The notes: generated by a model from the sequence alone, not told the origin. Positions 17,616 to 26,907 are shown, counted from the stretch's first letter. The stretch: 63,275 nucleotides of DNA from Lampropedia hyalina DSM 16112 (GCF_900129055.1 NZ_FQUZ01000009.1:40638-103912); one strand, 5' to 3'. Program-made: numbers and translations.

Positions 17616-17939
17616 CTTTGCATCATACCGTCGATGCCGTAATTTTGCTGGGCATGGGAATGGGGTTGCCAAGGCGACCTCGCCATGTCCAAAGCATCCG
17701 GCACGGGCAGGAAACTCACAGACTGGCGGCCTATGGTCAGCGAAGAATCCATCTGTGGCAAGAAATCATCGTATATTCCGGCCAGCACCAGCACGATGGT
17801 GTGCAGGTTCCATCACCGTTGATCGGAAAGCGCGACACCCCCCGTCCTTGAGGGCGGGGAAGGAAAGCGCGGAACCCGCAGGGTTCGGGTGTTAAACTGA
17901 CATAGCGGCTACCAGGGAACGCTGTCGGCTTCTCAATGA

Positions 17940-18098
17940 CGGTCATGTGAATGTCCCGCAAGGGCTACGGCAGGGCATGCCGGATGTAAAGCCTGTGGAG
18001 AGGACGTAAGTCATGCCAAGCCTGCAAAGGCAAGGCGCGCAGCCTCGGTGAAGCAGGAACCCGCCGAAGCGACTCAACCCAGCCAGGTGCTGGTGTGA
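17940..18098 (+). pseudogene. tnpB C-terminal remnant
   Basis: In-frame codons read SCECPARATAGHAGCKACGE, then DVSHAK, and end in ASVKQEPAEATQP, the familiar TnpB C-terminus with its CxxC zinc-ribbon half. The frame is closed upstream by TGA at 17937-17939, so the RuvC part is gone. TnpB is the RNA-guided nuclease of IS200/IS605 elements; this fragment cannot be active. Confidence 0.75.
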
Positions 18099-18141
18099 GC
18101 ACCGTAGGAATCCCCTGACTTTAGGCAGGGGAGGATGTCAA
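18099..18141 (+). ncRNA. Right-end omega/reRNA-like hairpin
   Basis: Right-end structure after the tnpB stop: GTAGGAATCCCCTGACTTTA then GGCAGGGGAGGATG and TCAA. In active elements the guide RNA scaffold comes from this end and the guide is the adjoining flank, here starting GACGGTATGGCATGAG. Whether it is transcribed now is unknown. Confidence 0.45.
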
Positions 18142-18205
18142 GACGGTATGGCATGAGCATGATCGTGCCACAGTGTGCTTTTCTTACAACCTTCTGGAGA
18201 TCATG

Positions 18206-18721
18206 ATGGGAATTCTCAACTTTATCAAAGGTGCGGGTGAAAAACTGTTCGGTGGCAGCGAAGCGCAGGCTGCCCCCCCCGCCAGCGACGCACCCACAGC
18301 CGCTGCATCGGCCCCGGTGCCATCCCAGGAAGAACGCAATGCCAAGGCCGCGACCGCCATTGCCGCGTTCATCCAGACACAGGGGCTGAACCTGCCCAGC
18401 CTCCAGGTGACGTTCGATGGAGCTACCAGCACCGTCATCCTCGAAGGCGTGGCCGAAACCCAGGGAGATGCGGAAAAAGCCGCACTGTCTGCCGGCAACA
18501 TCGCCAACGTCACGGCGGTGGAAAACCGCCTGAGCGTCAATCGCCCCGAACCGGAAGCCCAATACCACGATGTGGCCAAAGGTGAAACCCTCTCGGCCAT
18601 CGCTAAGAAATACTACGGCAATGCCAACGAATATCCACGAATCTTCGAGGCCAACCGCCCTCTGCTGAGCCATCCAGACAAGATTTATCCCGGTCAGAAA
18701 CTGCGTATCCCGGCTCAGTAA
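18206..18721 (+). CDS. kbp: BON-LysM protein, Kbp (YgaU) type
   Basis: 171 aa with the Kbp plan: N-terminal MGILNFIKGAGEKLFGG, a BON domain (about 45-115; VTFDGATSTVILEGVAETQ) and a C-terminal LysM domain (about 122-171; AKGETLSAIAKKYYGN, PDKIYPGQKLRIP). E. coli Kbp is a K+-sensing cytoplasmic protein; this homologue is about 20 residues longer through an Ala-rich linker. Start: the second of two tandem ATGs has the better distance to TGGAGA. Its upstream region abuts the IS605 relic. Confidence 0.9.
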   Translation: MGILNFIKGAGEKLFGGSEAQAAPPASDAPTAAASAPVPSQEERNAKAATAIAAFIQTQGLNLPSLQVTFDGATSTVILEGVAETQGDAEKAALSAGNIANVTAVENRLSVNRPEPEAQYHDVAKGETLSAIAKKYYGNANEYPRIFEANRPLLSHPDKIYPGQKLRIPAQ

Positions 18722-18893
18722 CGTGATCTGACGCGCCCATGCGACAGCCTCTGCAAGCGCAGCATTTGCAGAGGCTGATTGCATTGGGCACCGTGCCACA
18801 ACGCACAACATCAAGCCATTGTTTTTGCGAGAGCATCGCAGCGATTGAAAGAAAAAACCACGAGAAAAATAGGATTTAACCCTATAGACTACT

Positions 18894-18912
18894 AATAAGA
18901 AAAATTCGTATT
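18894..18912. promoter_or_regulatory. Candidate Fur box upstream of bfd
   Basis: AATAAGAAAAATTCGTATT agrees at 14 of 19 positions with a canonical Fur-type inverted repeat (hexamer GATAAT-like arms). It lies 49 bp upstream of the bfd start, at promoter distance in an AT-rich intergenic region. Iron repression of bfd and of the tonB genes behind it would make sense. Confidence 0.5.
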
Positions 18913-18960
18913 TATAATCCAGCAATCATCAACCAGCCAGCCACGTATTGAGCCACGCCA

Positions 18961-19233
18961 ATGATTGTTTGTGTATGCCACCGTGTTTCCGATCGCGAAA
19001 TCGTTCGCCATGCACATGCAGGCATGAATTTCGACGAAATCCAGTTTGAACTCGGGGTTGCCACCCAATGCGGCAACTGTGAAAGCTGTGTACACGAAAT
19101 CATGAGGCAATGCAGTCCCATGCAGCCCATGGCTGCACTGCACCATGAAAGCCATCGTTGCTCAAACCAGCCTGCCACCGGTTCTACAGGAGTGACTTCA
19201 TGGAACTTGTCGCAACGCTCGTCGCCAGCCTGA
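18961..19233 (+). CDS. bfd: Bacterioferritin-associated ferredoxin (Bfd-like)
   Basis: 90-aa [2Fe-2S] protein. The four cluster cysteines are in the Bfd spacing: C4 and C6 in IVCVCHRVSD and the CGNC pair in TQCGNCESC. Bfd reduces the ferric core of bacterioferritin to release iron. The C-terminal 30 residues are longer than usual and overlap a small frame starting at 19200. No bacterioferritin gene is in the window. A Fur-like site precedes the gene and tonB-exbBD follow, making an iron-uptake unit. Confidence 0.9.
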   Translation: MIVCVCHRVSDREIVRHAHAGMNFDEIQFELGVATQCGNCESCVHEIMRQCSPMQPMAALHHESHRCSNQPATGSTGVTSWNLSQRSSPA

Positions 19234-19274
19234 TGTTGGTTCTCGGATCCACCTGGTGGGTACTGCGTAAATAA
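19200..19274 (+). CDS. 24-residue single-pass membrane peptide
   Basis: ATG preceded by CAGGAG at good spacing encodes MELVATLVASLMLVLGSTWW then VLRK and a stop. It is one membrane helix with a short positively charged end, the usual design of bacterial membrane micropeptides. It overlaps the 3' end of bfd and precedes tonB by 58 bp. Function unknown; a role beside the TonB complex is only suggested by position. Confidence 0.55.
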   Translation: MELVATLVASLMLVLGSTWWVLRK

Positions 19275-19332
19275 ATACATTCCCCTGTCTACCTGGTTGC
19301 TTGCGACTGGGGCAACAGGCTACCTTTTCTTC

Positions 19333-20196
19333 ATGTCGTCTTCGTCATACTATCCCCTTGAGCCCGACACCTCGCTGCACCGCACGGTTTCTGCCGTTGG
19401 TGCGGTTGTGCTCCTGCACGTTGCCAGCCTGTGGGCGGTTCAGTACGCCATGGACAATCGTCCCGTCAAGGAAGAGGTGGAACCAGCCGTCTTGCTGACC
19501 GAGCTGATTTTTTCCAGTGCTGAAGCCGAAGAGCCTGCTGCGGCCCCTGCGCCTCCGGCACCGCCTGCTCCGCCCCCCCCACCGCCGCCACCGGAACCCA
19601 AGCCACAGCCCAAGCCCAAGCCTGCGCCCCCCAAACCGAAGCCCAAGCCACAACCCAAGCCCATCGAGCGTCCAGCCCCCATCACCGAGCGCACCCCGAT
19701 TGTGGCTCCCGAACCACCACCAGAACCTGTCAAGCCGCCTCCAGAGCCAGCTGCACCCGCTCCGGCTCCAACACCGGTTGCCTCGCCCGTGACAGGCCCT
19801 GCCTCCAGCACATCCACGTCGGCCACCAGTTCTTCGGCTTCAACGTCCAGCAGCAGTGCCAGCCAAGGCTCCAGCAGCAGCACATCGTCATCTGGCTCCA
19901 GCGAAGTGGTGCGCGCAGCGTCGAACAGCCGTGCAGCCCTGAACAATCCCCGCATCCCCTACCCGCCCATCAGTCGGCGGATGCGCGAGGAAGGGTTGGT
20001 CACGCTCCGGGTTCTCGTCGGGGCCAATGGTGCCGCCAAGGACGTCCAGATCAAAACCTCCAGTGGCTATGCCCGCCTGGACAATGCGGCCCGCGACGCG
20101 GCCCTGCGCTCCTGGCGGTTCACCCCCAGCAAACGCGGTGGCGTACCGTTTGACGACTGGTACGACATCCCCGTTCGCTTCAAACTGACCGACTGA
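19333..20196 (+). CDS. tonB: TonB energy-transducing protein
   Basis: 287 aa. N-terminal membrane anchor (VSAVGAVVLLHVASLWAVQYA), then a long periplasmic spacer with a poly-Pro/Lys region (PPAPPAPPPPPPPPEPKPQP), a Ser/Thr-rich stretch of about 40 residues (SSTSTSATSSSASTSSSS), and a C-terminal TonB domain (YPPISRRMREEGLVTLRVLV, SSGYARLDNAARDAALRSWR). It couples the proton motive force from ExbBD to outer-membrane receptors. The Ser-rich insert extends the spacer more than in classical TonB. No receptor gene is in the window. Confidence 0.93.
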   Translation: MSSSSYYPLEPDTSLHRTVSAVGAVVLLHVASLWAVQYAMDNRPVKEEVEPAVLLTELIFSSAEAEEPAAAPAPPAPPAPPPPPPPPEPKPQPKPKPAPPKPKPKPQPKPIERPAPITERTPIVAPEPPPEPVKPPPEPAAPAPAPTPVASPVTGPASSTSTSATSSSASTSSSSASQGSSSSTSSSGSSEVVRAASNSRAALNNPRIPYPPISRRMREEGLVTLRVLVGANGAAKDVQIKTSSGYARLDNAARDAALRSWRFTPSKRGGVPFDDWYDIPVRFKLTD

Positions 20197-20295
20197 TCTT
20201 GCCACCTTCATCCCGCCCCCATGCACCGTCCATCCGGCATTTGCATGGTTCGGCATCAGACAATGTTTTTGTATTCAATATCTTGAGGAGTTTTC

Positions 20296-21012
<717 letters not shown>

Positions 21013-21018
21013 TGCACC

Positions 21019-21603
21019 ATGGCATTCTCAAATATGGAGGAACAGGGCGACGTCATGAGCGAGATCAACATGGTTCCGCTCATCGACATCATGCTGGTGC
21101 TGCTGATTATCTTCATCATCACCGTGCCCGTCATCAAGCATGCCGTGAACGTCGATCTGCCCCAGGTCAGCACGGAAAAGGAAAAAGTGGAGCCAGAGAC
21201 TATCAGCCTGAGCATTGCATCCAATGGCGATTACTTCCTGGATACCACCCTGATCGCCGATACCGATCTGGAATTGAAACTGACGGAAGAAGCAAAAAAA
21301 GAGCCGCAGCCCAGCCTCCACATCAGTGGCGACAAAAACGTGCGTTATGAGCGTGTCGCCCTGGCCATGGCCATGGCACAGCGCACTGGCCTGAGCAAGA
21401 TCGGCTTCGTCACCGAACCCGAAACCGCTGGGGGCGACAGCAGCACAGCAGCCGAAGGCGGATCTCGCCATGGCAGACGTGGTGGCGGTCCTGAAGAAGA
21501 GGGTCGTTCTGGCAGGCGCGGTGGTGGCCCTGAAGAGGACGGTCGCCGTGGCGGTGGTGGCGAGCACCGGGGTGGTATGCAGCCCAGTGCTGCTGCAAAT
21601 TAA
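21019..21603 (+). CDS. exbD: ExbD with an added Gly/Arg/Glu-rich tail
   Basis: 194 aa. Residues 1 to about 135 are a normal ExbD: one membrane helix with the proton-carrying Asp in PLIDIMLVLLIIFIITVPVI and a periplasmic domain ending TGLSKIGFVTEPE. The last ~58 residues are unusual: low complexity with two 13-residue repeats GRRGGGPEE(E/D)GR and a third partial GGGGEHRGG, encoded by a 39-bp direct repeat (about 21472-21549). ExbD homologues normally end near residue 140. The tail would be periplasmic and highly charged. Confidence 0.9.
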   Translation: MAFSNMEEQGDVMSEINMVPLIDIMLVLLIIFIITVPVIKHAVNVDLPQVSTEKEKVEPETISLSIASNGDYFLDTTLIADTDLELKLTEEAKKEPQPSLHISGDKNVRYERVALAMAMAQRTGLSKIGFVTEPETAGGDSSTAAEGGSRHGRRGGGPEEEGRSGRRGGGPEEDGRRGGGGEHRGGMQPSAAAN

Positions 21604-21642
21604 GCCGCCGCTCGGCCTGCCCCATTCAGGCAGCCTTACCCC

Positions 21643-21698
21643 AAAGAGAACCCCGCCATCCCTGGTTTACTGAAGCCAGGGATGGCGGGGTTCTCTTT
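21643..21698. terminator. Bidirectional terminator between exbD and pyrD
   Basis: A perfect 23-bp inverted repeat AAAGAGAACCCCGCCATCCC... (21643-21665 and 21676-21698) with a 10-bp loop; runs of A on one side and T on the other serve both convergent genes. It overlaps the pyrD stop codon. Confidence 0.9.
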
Positions 21699-22758
21699 AA
21701 TATTGGCCTGTCTGCCGCAGTGCTTGCGCCACCTCCGTCACCAGCACCGGGCCTCGATACACCAAACCGGAATAAATCTGTACCACATTGGCACCGGCCT
21801 GGATTTTTTCCAGCGCATCCTCGGCATCCAGAATGCCGCCTGCGCCAATGATCGGATAGTGCGGCCCCAGATATTCCCGCAGACTGCGAATCACGGCATT
21901 GCTGGCCTCGCGCACCGGCGCACCACTCACGCCCCCCTGCTCCTGACCATGCGCAAAATCCTTCACCCGCTCATGGTTGATGGTGGTATTGGTGGCAATC
22001 ACGCCATCAATCGCATGGCGCAGCAGGGTTGCCGCAATCACGCGAATCTGCTCTGCCTCCAGATCGGGGGCAATCTTCAGAAAAATCGGCTTGTTCGGAT
22101 GGTGGGCATTCAATCGGCGACGCGCCTGGGCCACAGCATCGAGCAAGGCATCCAGAGCCTCGTCAGACTGCAAGGCCCGCAGATTCTTGGTATTGGGTGA
22201 ACTGATGTTGATGGTGATGTAGTCCGCATGCGGATACACGCCTTCCAGGCAGGCCACATAGTCACTGGCAGCATTTTCAATGGGAGTGACCGCGTTCTTG
22301 CCGATATTCAGCCCCAGCAAAATCCCCTTGCCACTTCCCTGCTCCCGGCGAATTCTGGCATTTTGCACATTGTGCAGAAATGCCGGCAAACCGTGGTTGT
22401 TGAAACCCATGCGGTTGATGACCGCACTGGCCTCGGGGATACGGAACATGCGCGGTTTCTCATTGCCGGGCTGCGGCAGGGGAGTCACCGTACCCACCTC
22501 GATGAACCCGAACCCCATGGCTGCGAGGCCATCGATGCAAGCAGCGTTCTTGTCCAGCCCCGCCGCCAAACCCACCCGGTTGGGAAAGCGCAAACCGGCC
22601 AACTCTACAGGGTCGTCCACACGCGGCTGTGCATACAGTTTCTTCAACACCTGCCCCTGTTGGGTGCGTTGCAGCCAGTCCAACGTCCGCTCATGTGCGG
22701 TTTCCGCCTCCATGGCAAACAAAAAAGGGCGAATCAACGGATAAAGGTTCATGGACAT
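21697..22758 (-). CDS. pyrD: Dihydroorotate dehydrogenase (quinone), class 2
   Basis: 353-aa FMN enzyme oxidising dihydroorotate to orotate with quinone at the inner membrane. The N-terminal hydrophobic helix region ([20 protein letters not shown]) marks class 2. Motifs include [27 protein letters not shown], the catalytic-loop [10 protein letters not shown] and the FMN-binding IGAGGI near the C-terminus. Divergent from rpiA. Confidence 0.96.
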   Translation of the reverse strand: MSMNLYPLIRPFLFAMEAETAHERTLDWLQRTQQGQVLKKLYAQPRVDDPVELAGLRFPNRVGLAAGLDKNAACIDGLAAMGFGFIEVGTVTPLPQPGNEKPRMFRIPEASAVINRMGFNNHGLPAFLHNVQNARIRREQGSGKGILLGLNIGKNAVTPIENAASDYVACLEGVYPHADYITINISSPNTKNLRALQSDEALDALLDAVAQARRRLNAHHPNKPIFLKIAPDLEAEQIRVIAATLLRHAIDGVIATNTTINHERVKDFAHGQEQGGVSGAPVREASNAVIRSLREYLGPHYPIIGAGGILDAEDALEKIQAGANVVQIYSGLVYRGPVLVTEVAQALRQTGQY

Positions 22759-22887
22759 GGTGATAATCCCAACATACCGCCGATGCCGGTGCGGCCTGCA
22801 TGGTGCATGGTGACATGCCCCAATGGCTGCAAGGCCAGACCAACCCGGCTTTCTTGACTGAAAAACTCGTAAAACTCCGTTATTGTC

Positions 22888-23562
22888 ATGGATCAGGACG
22901 CTCTGAAAAAACTCGTAGGCCGCGCCGCGCTGGATTTTGTCGAACCCCACAGTGTGGTCGGCGTGGGAACCGGCTCCACCGTGAACAAGTTCATCGAAGC
23001 CCTGGCCGAAGCCCGCCTGCCACTGCGGGGAGCCGTCTCCAGCTCCGTGGCCAGCACCCGCCTGCTGCAACAGGCTGGCATCACCGTGCTGGAACCCCAC
23101 GAGGTGACGAAACTGGGCGTGTACATCGATGGAGCCGATGAAATCGATCCCCAGGGCTGCATGCTCAAAGGCGGTGGCGGTGCCCTCACCCGCGAGAAAA
23201 TCGTGGCCGATCTGGCCGAACAATTCGTTTGCATTGCCGACCAGAGCAAGCAGGTGGAAACCCTGGGAGCCTTTCCACTGCCGGTCGAAATCATCCCGAT
23301 GGCAGCCGCACAACTGGCACGTCGCTTCGATGCCATGGGCGGTCAGGCACGCCTGCGCCACGCCGCCGATGGTCGCGCCATCAGCACCGACAACGGCATG
23401 CACATTCTGGATGTACGCGGCCTGCAAATCACCGATCCGCTGGCACTGGAGCGCGAAATCTCGGCCTGGCCCGGCGTGGTCACCGTCGGCATCTTCGCAC
23501 GCAACAAGGCACAGGTTTGCCTGCTGGGCACAGGAACCGGTGTGCAGACCTTGCGCTTCTGA
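22888..23562 (+). CDS. rpiA: Ribose-5-phosphate isomerase A
   Basis: 224 aa. Interconverts ribose-5-P and ribulose-5-P in the pentose phosphate pathway. The [15 protein letters not shown] phosphate loop, DGADEID catalytic acidic motif and [12 protein letters not shown] are all present, and the length is normal for RpiA. Followed by an inverted-repeat terminator and then tRNA-Pro. Confidence 0.97.
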   Translation: MDQDALKKLVGRAALDFVEPHSVVGVGTGSTVNKFIEALAEARLPLRGAVSSSVASTRLLQQAGITVLEPHEVTKLGVYIDGADEIDPQGCMLKGGGGALTREKIVADLAEQFVCIADQSKQVETLGAFPLPVEIIPMAAAQLARRFDAMGGQARLRHAADGRAISTDNGMHILDVRGLQITDPLALEREISAWPGVVTVGIFARNKAQVCLLGTGTGVQTLRF

Positions 23563-23580
23563 AGTCATGAAAAAATGCTT

Positions 23581-23607
23581 TATCCAGGATTTTTAAAATC
23601 CTGGATA
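23581..23607 (+). terminator. Hairpin after rpiA
   Basis: Perfect 13-bp inverted repeat TATCCAGGATTTT / AAAATCCTGGATA with one central T. It likely ends rpiA transcription. A TATAAT (23618-23623) just downstream is a possible -10 for the tRNA. Confidence 0.6.
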
Positions 23608-23632
23608 AAAACCGGTATATAATTTCATCTTT

Positions 23633-23709
23633 CGGCGTGTAGCGCAGCCAGGTAGCGCACTTGCATGGGGTGCAAGGGGTCGCGAGTTCGAATCCCGCCA
23701 CGCCGACCA
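23633..23709 (+). tRNA. tRNA-Pro (anticodon GGG)
   Basis: 77-nt cloverleaf: acceptor CGGCGTG/CACGCCG, D-arm GCGC...GCGC, anticodon stem CTTGC/GCAAG with loop ATGGGGT (anticodon GGG, positions 34-36), T-loop TTCGAAT, and encoded CCA. The T-stem has one A-C mismatch. It reads CCC/CCU proline codons. Followed by its own terminator. Confidence 0.93.
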
Positions 23710-23716
23710 ATACAGC

Positions 23717-23753
23717 AACGGCTTGCAGTTCACAAGACTGCAAGCCGTTTTGC
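23717..23753 (+). terminator. tRNA-Pro terminator
   Basis: 13-bp perfect stem AACGGCTTGCAGT (23717-23729) / ACTGCAAGCCGTT (23737-23749), 7-nt loop, followed by a T run. Confidence 0.85.
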
Positions 23754-23770
23754 GTTGTGTGCTTACTCCC

Positions 23771-24913
23771 TCACGGACAGGGGCCGCTACCCCAGCACTC
23801 CACATGGACCTGCGCCTCATCCCATGGCCAATTCCAGCCCACGGCCTGATGGGCAGCTTGCACTGTGACCACCGCTCTTACACTGCGCGCAACATCCGCT
23901 GCACAGAAAATCTGCTTCGCCTTCAACAGCCATGCAGCCATGTCGCCCTCGTGGCCTTGCGCTGTGGCGTTTTCCCATGCGTGAACAAGCAATACCAGCG
24001 TGCGGGCTGGGAGGGATTTCAGCAGGGGTTGCACGGCGGCGAGGGCATCGGCGGTGGCCGCATCATCCTGGGTTTCGGTTGCACGCAGTTGGGTGCGGAT
24101 GGCTGCGAGCGGGCCAGCGATGGCGGGCTGCTGCTGGGCCAGTTGTCGCAGCATTTCGTGGGTGATGGCGCGTGGTGCGCCGCCTCGCAGGGCACTGCGC
24201 TGCAAATCCAGCAGAATGCACAGAGTCTGCCCCTGGGGCTGGGCCAGCAACTGGCGGTGCAGCAGGCCCAGTGGCACGGTCAGGTCGGGACGACTGGAAT
24301 CGGCGACCCATAACAGGTTCAGCGTACCGGATGCAGTGGATACAGCGGTCGCAAGGGCAAAATTCTGCATTTTTTGCAGCAGTTCGTCGGCAGGGGCATG
24401 GGCAGCATTGGCCAGCAGGGCCTGTTGTTCGTGGTACTGGCGACCGTGTTCCACGGCCTCCTTGAGGCGGTCGAGCACCTGCGGGCGGGCACTCCAGGCA
24501 GGCAGTTGCACCGGGGCCTGAAGCAGCAACTGCATGGTCTGAAACAGTGCCAGCAAGGCATCGGCAGGGGTATCGGGGCTGGGTCGGCCTGCCAGAATGC
24601 CGCGCAACGCCGAGTCGGGCCTTGCTGCCAGCAGGCGTTGCATGGCATGTGCCAGCCAGTCTCCCTTGCTGGACACTTGGGTAGCCAGCCGCCTTCTGCG
24701 CAACAGTCCCGGAGGCGGCAAATGCCCCAGAAACAGCAGGCGCGCTTCAGGGCGCAGCGTCCAGAGCCACTGGTCTTCGTGGGGCTGTTCCACACTCAGG
24801 CGTGCGGCTTCGGCCAGCATGGCGGGGTTCTGGGCAAGTTCGGGGATTTCCAGCGGATGAAATACCCCGCACAGGGCCAGTGTCAATCCCAGATCGGGTG
24901 TCAGTTCTGCCAT
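23771..24913 (-). CDS. Unknown third component of the protease/NTPase cassette
   Basis: 380-aa protein. The start at MAELTPDLGLT overlaps the stop of the upstream NTPase gene by 13 bp, so translation is coupled. No signal peptide or clear membrane segment. The N-terminal part (GLTLALCGVFHPLEIPEL) is followed by a basic stretch LLRRRRLATQ and a helical middle (LDRLKEAVEHGRQYHEQQAL). The C-terminal half has an alpha/beta look with TLNLLWVADSSRPDLTVPLG, QGQTLCILLDLQRSAL and LPARTLVLLVHAWENA. I see no known catalytic motif. Strict coupling suggests it works with the two proteases, for example as adaptor or sensor. Confidence 0.7.
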   Translation of the reverse strand: MAELTPDLGLTLALCGVFHPLEIPELAQNPAMLAEAARLSVEQPHEDQWLWTLRPEARLLFLGHLPPPGLLRRRRLATQVSSKGDWLAHAMQRLLAARPDSALRGILAGRPSPDTPADALLALFQTMQLLLQAPVQLPAWSARPQVLDRLKEAVEHGRQYHEQQALLANAAHAPADELLQKMQNFALATAVSTASGTLNLLWVADSSRPDLTVPLGLLHRQLLAQPQGQTLCILLDLQRSALRGGAPRAITHEMLRQLAQQQPAIAGPLAAIRTQLRATETQDDAATADALAAVQPLLKSLPARTLVLLVHAWENATAQGHEGDMAAWLLKAKQIFCAADVARSVRAVVTVQAAHQAVGWNWPWDEAQVHVECWGSGPCP

Positions 24914-26892
24914 TGCGGTACCACCTTGGCATGCACGGCCTGCAGGAGTTGTGAGAGCCGCCCCAGCAGCGTCAGCGGGGAGGCAGGAACGTGGCTGGTG
25001 GCCAGTCCACCCCAGTCTCCGTGCCAAGGCAGGCTTTGCGCCAGCGACAGGGCCAGTTGGGCATGGCGCGTCACTTCTTCCATCGGCACCCCAATGCGGT
25101 GTTCGGTGAACAGTGCGCACAGGCTGTCCACCAGTTCTTGCAGGCTGATGCTGTCGGCAGCAGGCAGGGTTTCAAGCTGTACACGGTCGGGGTCGATGCC
25201 GATGGGCTGTTGCCGCAGGCCAATGAGCACGATGCGCAGGCAAGGCATCTGGGGGGCGGCGGCATAGAGGGCATCGAGCAGCTCCCGTGCATCGGTCTGC
25301 GGAATGTCAATGTGTTCGAGGTCGTCCAGCACCAGCCAGAGTTGCCGCTGCATGGGGTGCAGGTGGGTGTGCAACAGGGTCTGGAACTGCGGCAGAAACT
25401 GGGTGTGGAGCCAGGCGGCCAGGCTGGTATCGGTGGGTCTGCCGGCAGGCAGGGTGGCAATGGCAGCAGGCGGGACACCGGCATGGGTGAGTATTTCGAC
25501 GGCCAGTTGGTGCGCGCTGGTGGGCAGCGTGCGCGCCGACAGCGGCACCAGTGCCACACGGTCGCGGGCCATGCAGGCGCGGATGATCTGGCAGGAAAAG
25601 CTCTTGCCACTGCCCGTGCCGCCGCGTATGACGAGAATGGGGCGTTCGGCATTCTGCACCATGTGCAGCACGCGCTGCTGGGTGGCACGACGGCCAATGA
25701 CGAGACGGCCATCCAGCGGGTCGAGCCGCCAGAGCCAGTCGTGCGCAGGCTGGACCTGATCGATGTCCGGTGCGACGGCCACGATACGGTGCAGAAAGGT
25801 GGCACAGTTGCGACGCAGTGTGCCTGCGGCATCCCGTTCCGCGCCATAGTGCAAAGCCAGAGGCTTGAGCCTGTGATCGAGACACAGGCCGCCCGAGGAG
25901 CCGGTGGCCGTGGGGGCATGGTGCTCCATATAGGGCGAACCGGCAGCGAAAGCCCGGCTGCCGGTGCCAAAGCCGACATGCTGTTCGGCATCGGCAGGGT
26001 GCTGCACCACGAAGGTGATGTCGCGTTCATGGTGGATGGAACCGGTATCGCGCAGGTCGTACCAGCCCCGCCTGCGCCCCGGTGCATTCAACAGCCGCAG
26101 GGCACAGAAATCCAGCGGCACTTCGGCGGCAAACGGATTGGGGGTGTCACGGTAGGGGTCATGGGCCGACAACGCATCCGGGCGCATGGGGCTATAGGCC
26201 ACCAGCCAGTCATCCACCGCCTGGCAGGTCTCCTTGCCCGCCCCAAGCCCGTGCTCGAAATGGCAGGAGATGCGCCGGGCAGTGTCGGGCAGTGCCCGGC
26301 CCGTCTGGGGGTCGATGAGCGACTGGATGACGTGAAAATTGGTCAGGACGGTTTGCGGGCCAATCAGAAACCCGGTGCCTCTGGCCACACCGCGCTCGGT
26401 CGCCACCTGAATCAGGCACAGGCGGCTGCGCGCCAGCATCAGCCCGGCAGAGAGATCGCTCATCCGAATCCAGTCCGGCATGTCCTGGCTCCAGGCCTCC
26501 AGCGTGAGGGTCTGGCCCTGTGGTGCGCGGGTAGCAGGAGTGGCAGCCAGTTGGCGGGGACGCGCTGCCCGCAGACACGCCTCCATGTCCAGCCCTCCCA
26601 TGGCCAGCAAGCCGTGGAGCAATGGCTCCAGAAAACCCGTCTCCTCGGCATATTGGAAGGCGCGCTCCAGTGCCTGTTCCTGATTGTCGGCCCCCAGTGC
26701 CAGCAGCTTGAAATCCACATACTGCACGGCACGGATTCCGCCTGCCAGCGGGTCGAACACGGCGGCAAAGGCCGGGCGGGCTGCCGTGACATGGCGTGCC
26801 AGCAACGGTGCCGCGTTCTGGAGTGCCCCCGCCACCGAAAATCCTGTGGAAGGCATCGGAGCATGGGCCGGGGTAGGGATGGTGGGAGGCAT
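24901..26892 (-). CDS. Trypsin-like peptidase fused to P-loop NTPase
   Basis: 663 aa, three parts. About 20-110: a helical domain (ALERAFQYAEETGFLEPLLH) resembling effector-associated or death-like adaptor domains. About 150-370: a trypsin-fold peptidase with the full triad, His187 (LTNFHV), Asp261 (PLDFCALRL) and Ser333 (TGSSGG). About 395-640: an NTPase with Walker A GGTGSGKS (424-431) and Walker B LWLVLDD (523-524), of STAND/AAA style. This domain order is known in bacterial conflict systems where NTP-dependent sensing controls a protease. Starts 15 bp after the preceding gene. Confidence 0.82.
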   Translation of the reverse strand: MPPTIPTPAHAPMPSTGFSVAGALQNAAPLLARHVTAARPAFAAVFDPLAGGIRAVQYVDFKLLALGADNQEQALERAFQYAEETGFLEPLLHGLLAMGGLDMEACLRAARPRQLAATPATRAPQGQTLTLEAWSQDMPDWIRMSDLSAGLMLARSRLCLIQVATERGVARGTGFLIGPQTVLTNFHVIQSLIDPQTGRALPDTARRISCHFEHGLGAGKETCQAVDDWLVAYSPMRPDALSAHDPYRDTPNPFAAEVPLDFCALRLLNAPGRRRGWYDLRDTGSIHHERDITFVVQHPADAEQHVGFGTGSRAFAAGSPYMEHHAPTATGSSGGLCLDHRLKPLALHYGAERDAAGTLRRNCATFLHRIVAVAPDIDQVQPAHDWLWRLDPLDGRLVIGRRATQQRVLHMVQNAERPILVIRGGTGSGKSFSCQIIRACMARDRVALVPLSARTLPTSAHQLAVEILTHAGVPPAAIATLPAGRPTDTSLAAWLHTQFLPQFQTLLHTHLHPMQRQLWLVLDDLEHIDIPQTDARELLDALYAAAPQMPCLRIVLIGLRQQPIGIDPDRVQLETLPAADSISLQELVDSLCALFTEHRIGVPMEEVTRHAQLALSLAQSLPWHGDWGGLATSHVPASPLTLLGRLSQLLQAVHAKVVPQWQN

Positions 26893-26907
26893 TACAGGGG
26901 CTTTGCG

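Larger units (their letters stand above)
17824..18141 (+). mobile_element. Decayed IS200/IS605-type element (PATE) with both ends
   Basis: A 318-bp relic. The left end directly follows TTGAT (17819-17823), the target/TAM-like pentanucleotide used by ISDra2-type elements, and carries a subterminal 8-bp hairpin CCCCGTCC-TTGA-GGGCGGGG. The right end is the characteristic CCCCTG...CAGGGG hairpin followed by GAGGATGTCAA. Between them only the C-terminal part of tnpB survives; no tnpA remains. Being palindrome-ended and non-coding, it could still be mobilised in trans and could still give rise to a right-end guide RNA. Confidence 0.75.

Noticed and set aside
17616-17823. Minus-strand frame containing GIYDDFLPQMDSSLTIG near the IS605 relic
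   Set aside because: Looks somewhat protein-like and ends at the element boundary, but it has a stop just before it, no start, and no family I recognise.
21470-21673. Alternative frame over the exbD tail (Val/Ala-rich)
   Set aside because: A by-product of the GGTGGC-rich repeat; the exbD frame continues from a well-conserved domain without interruption.
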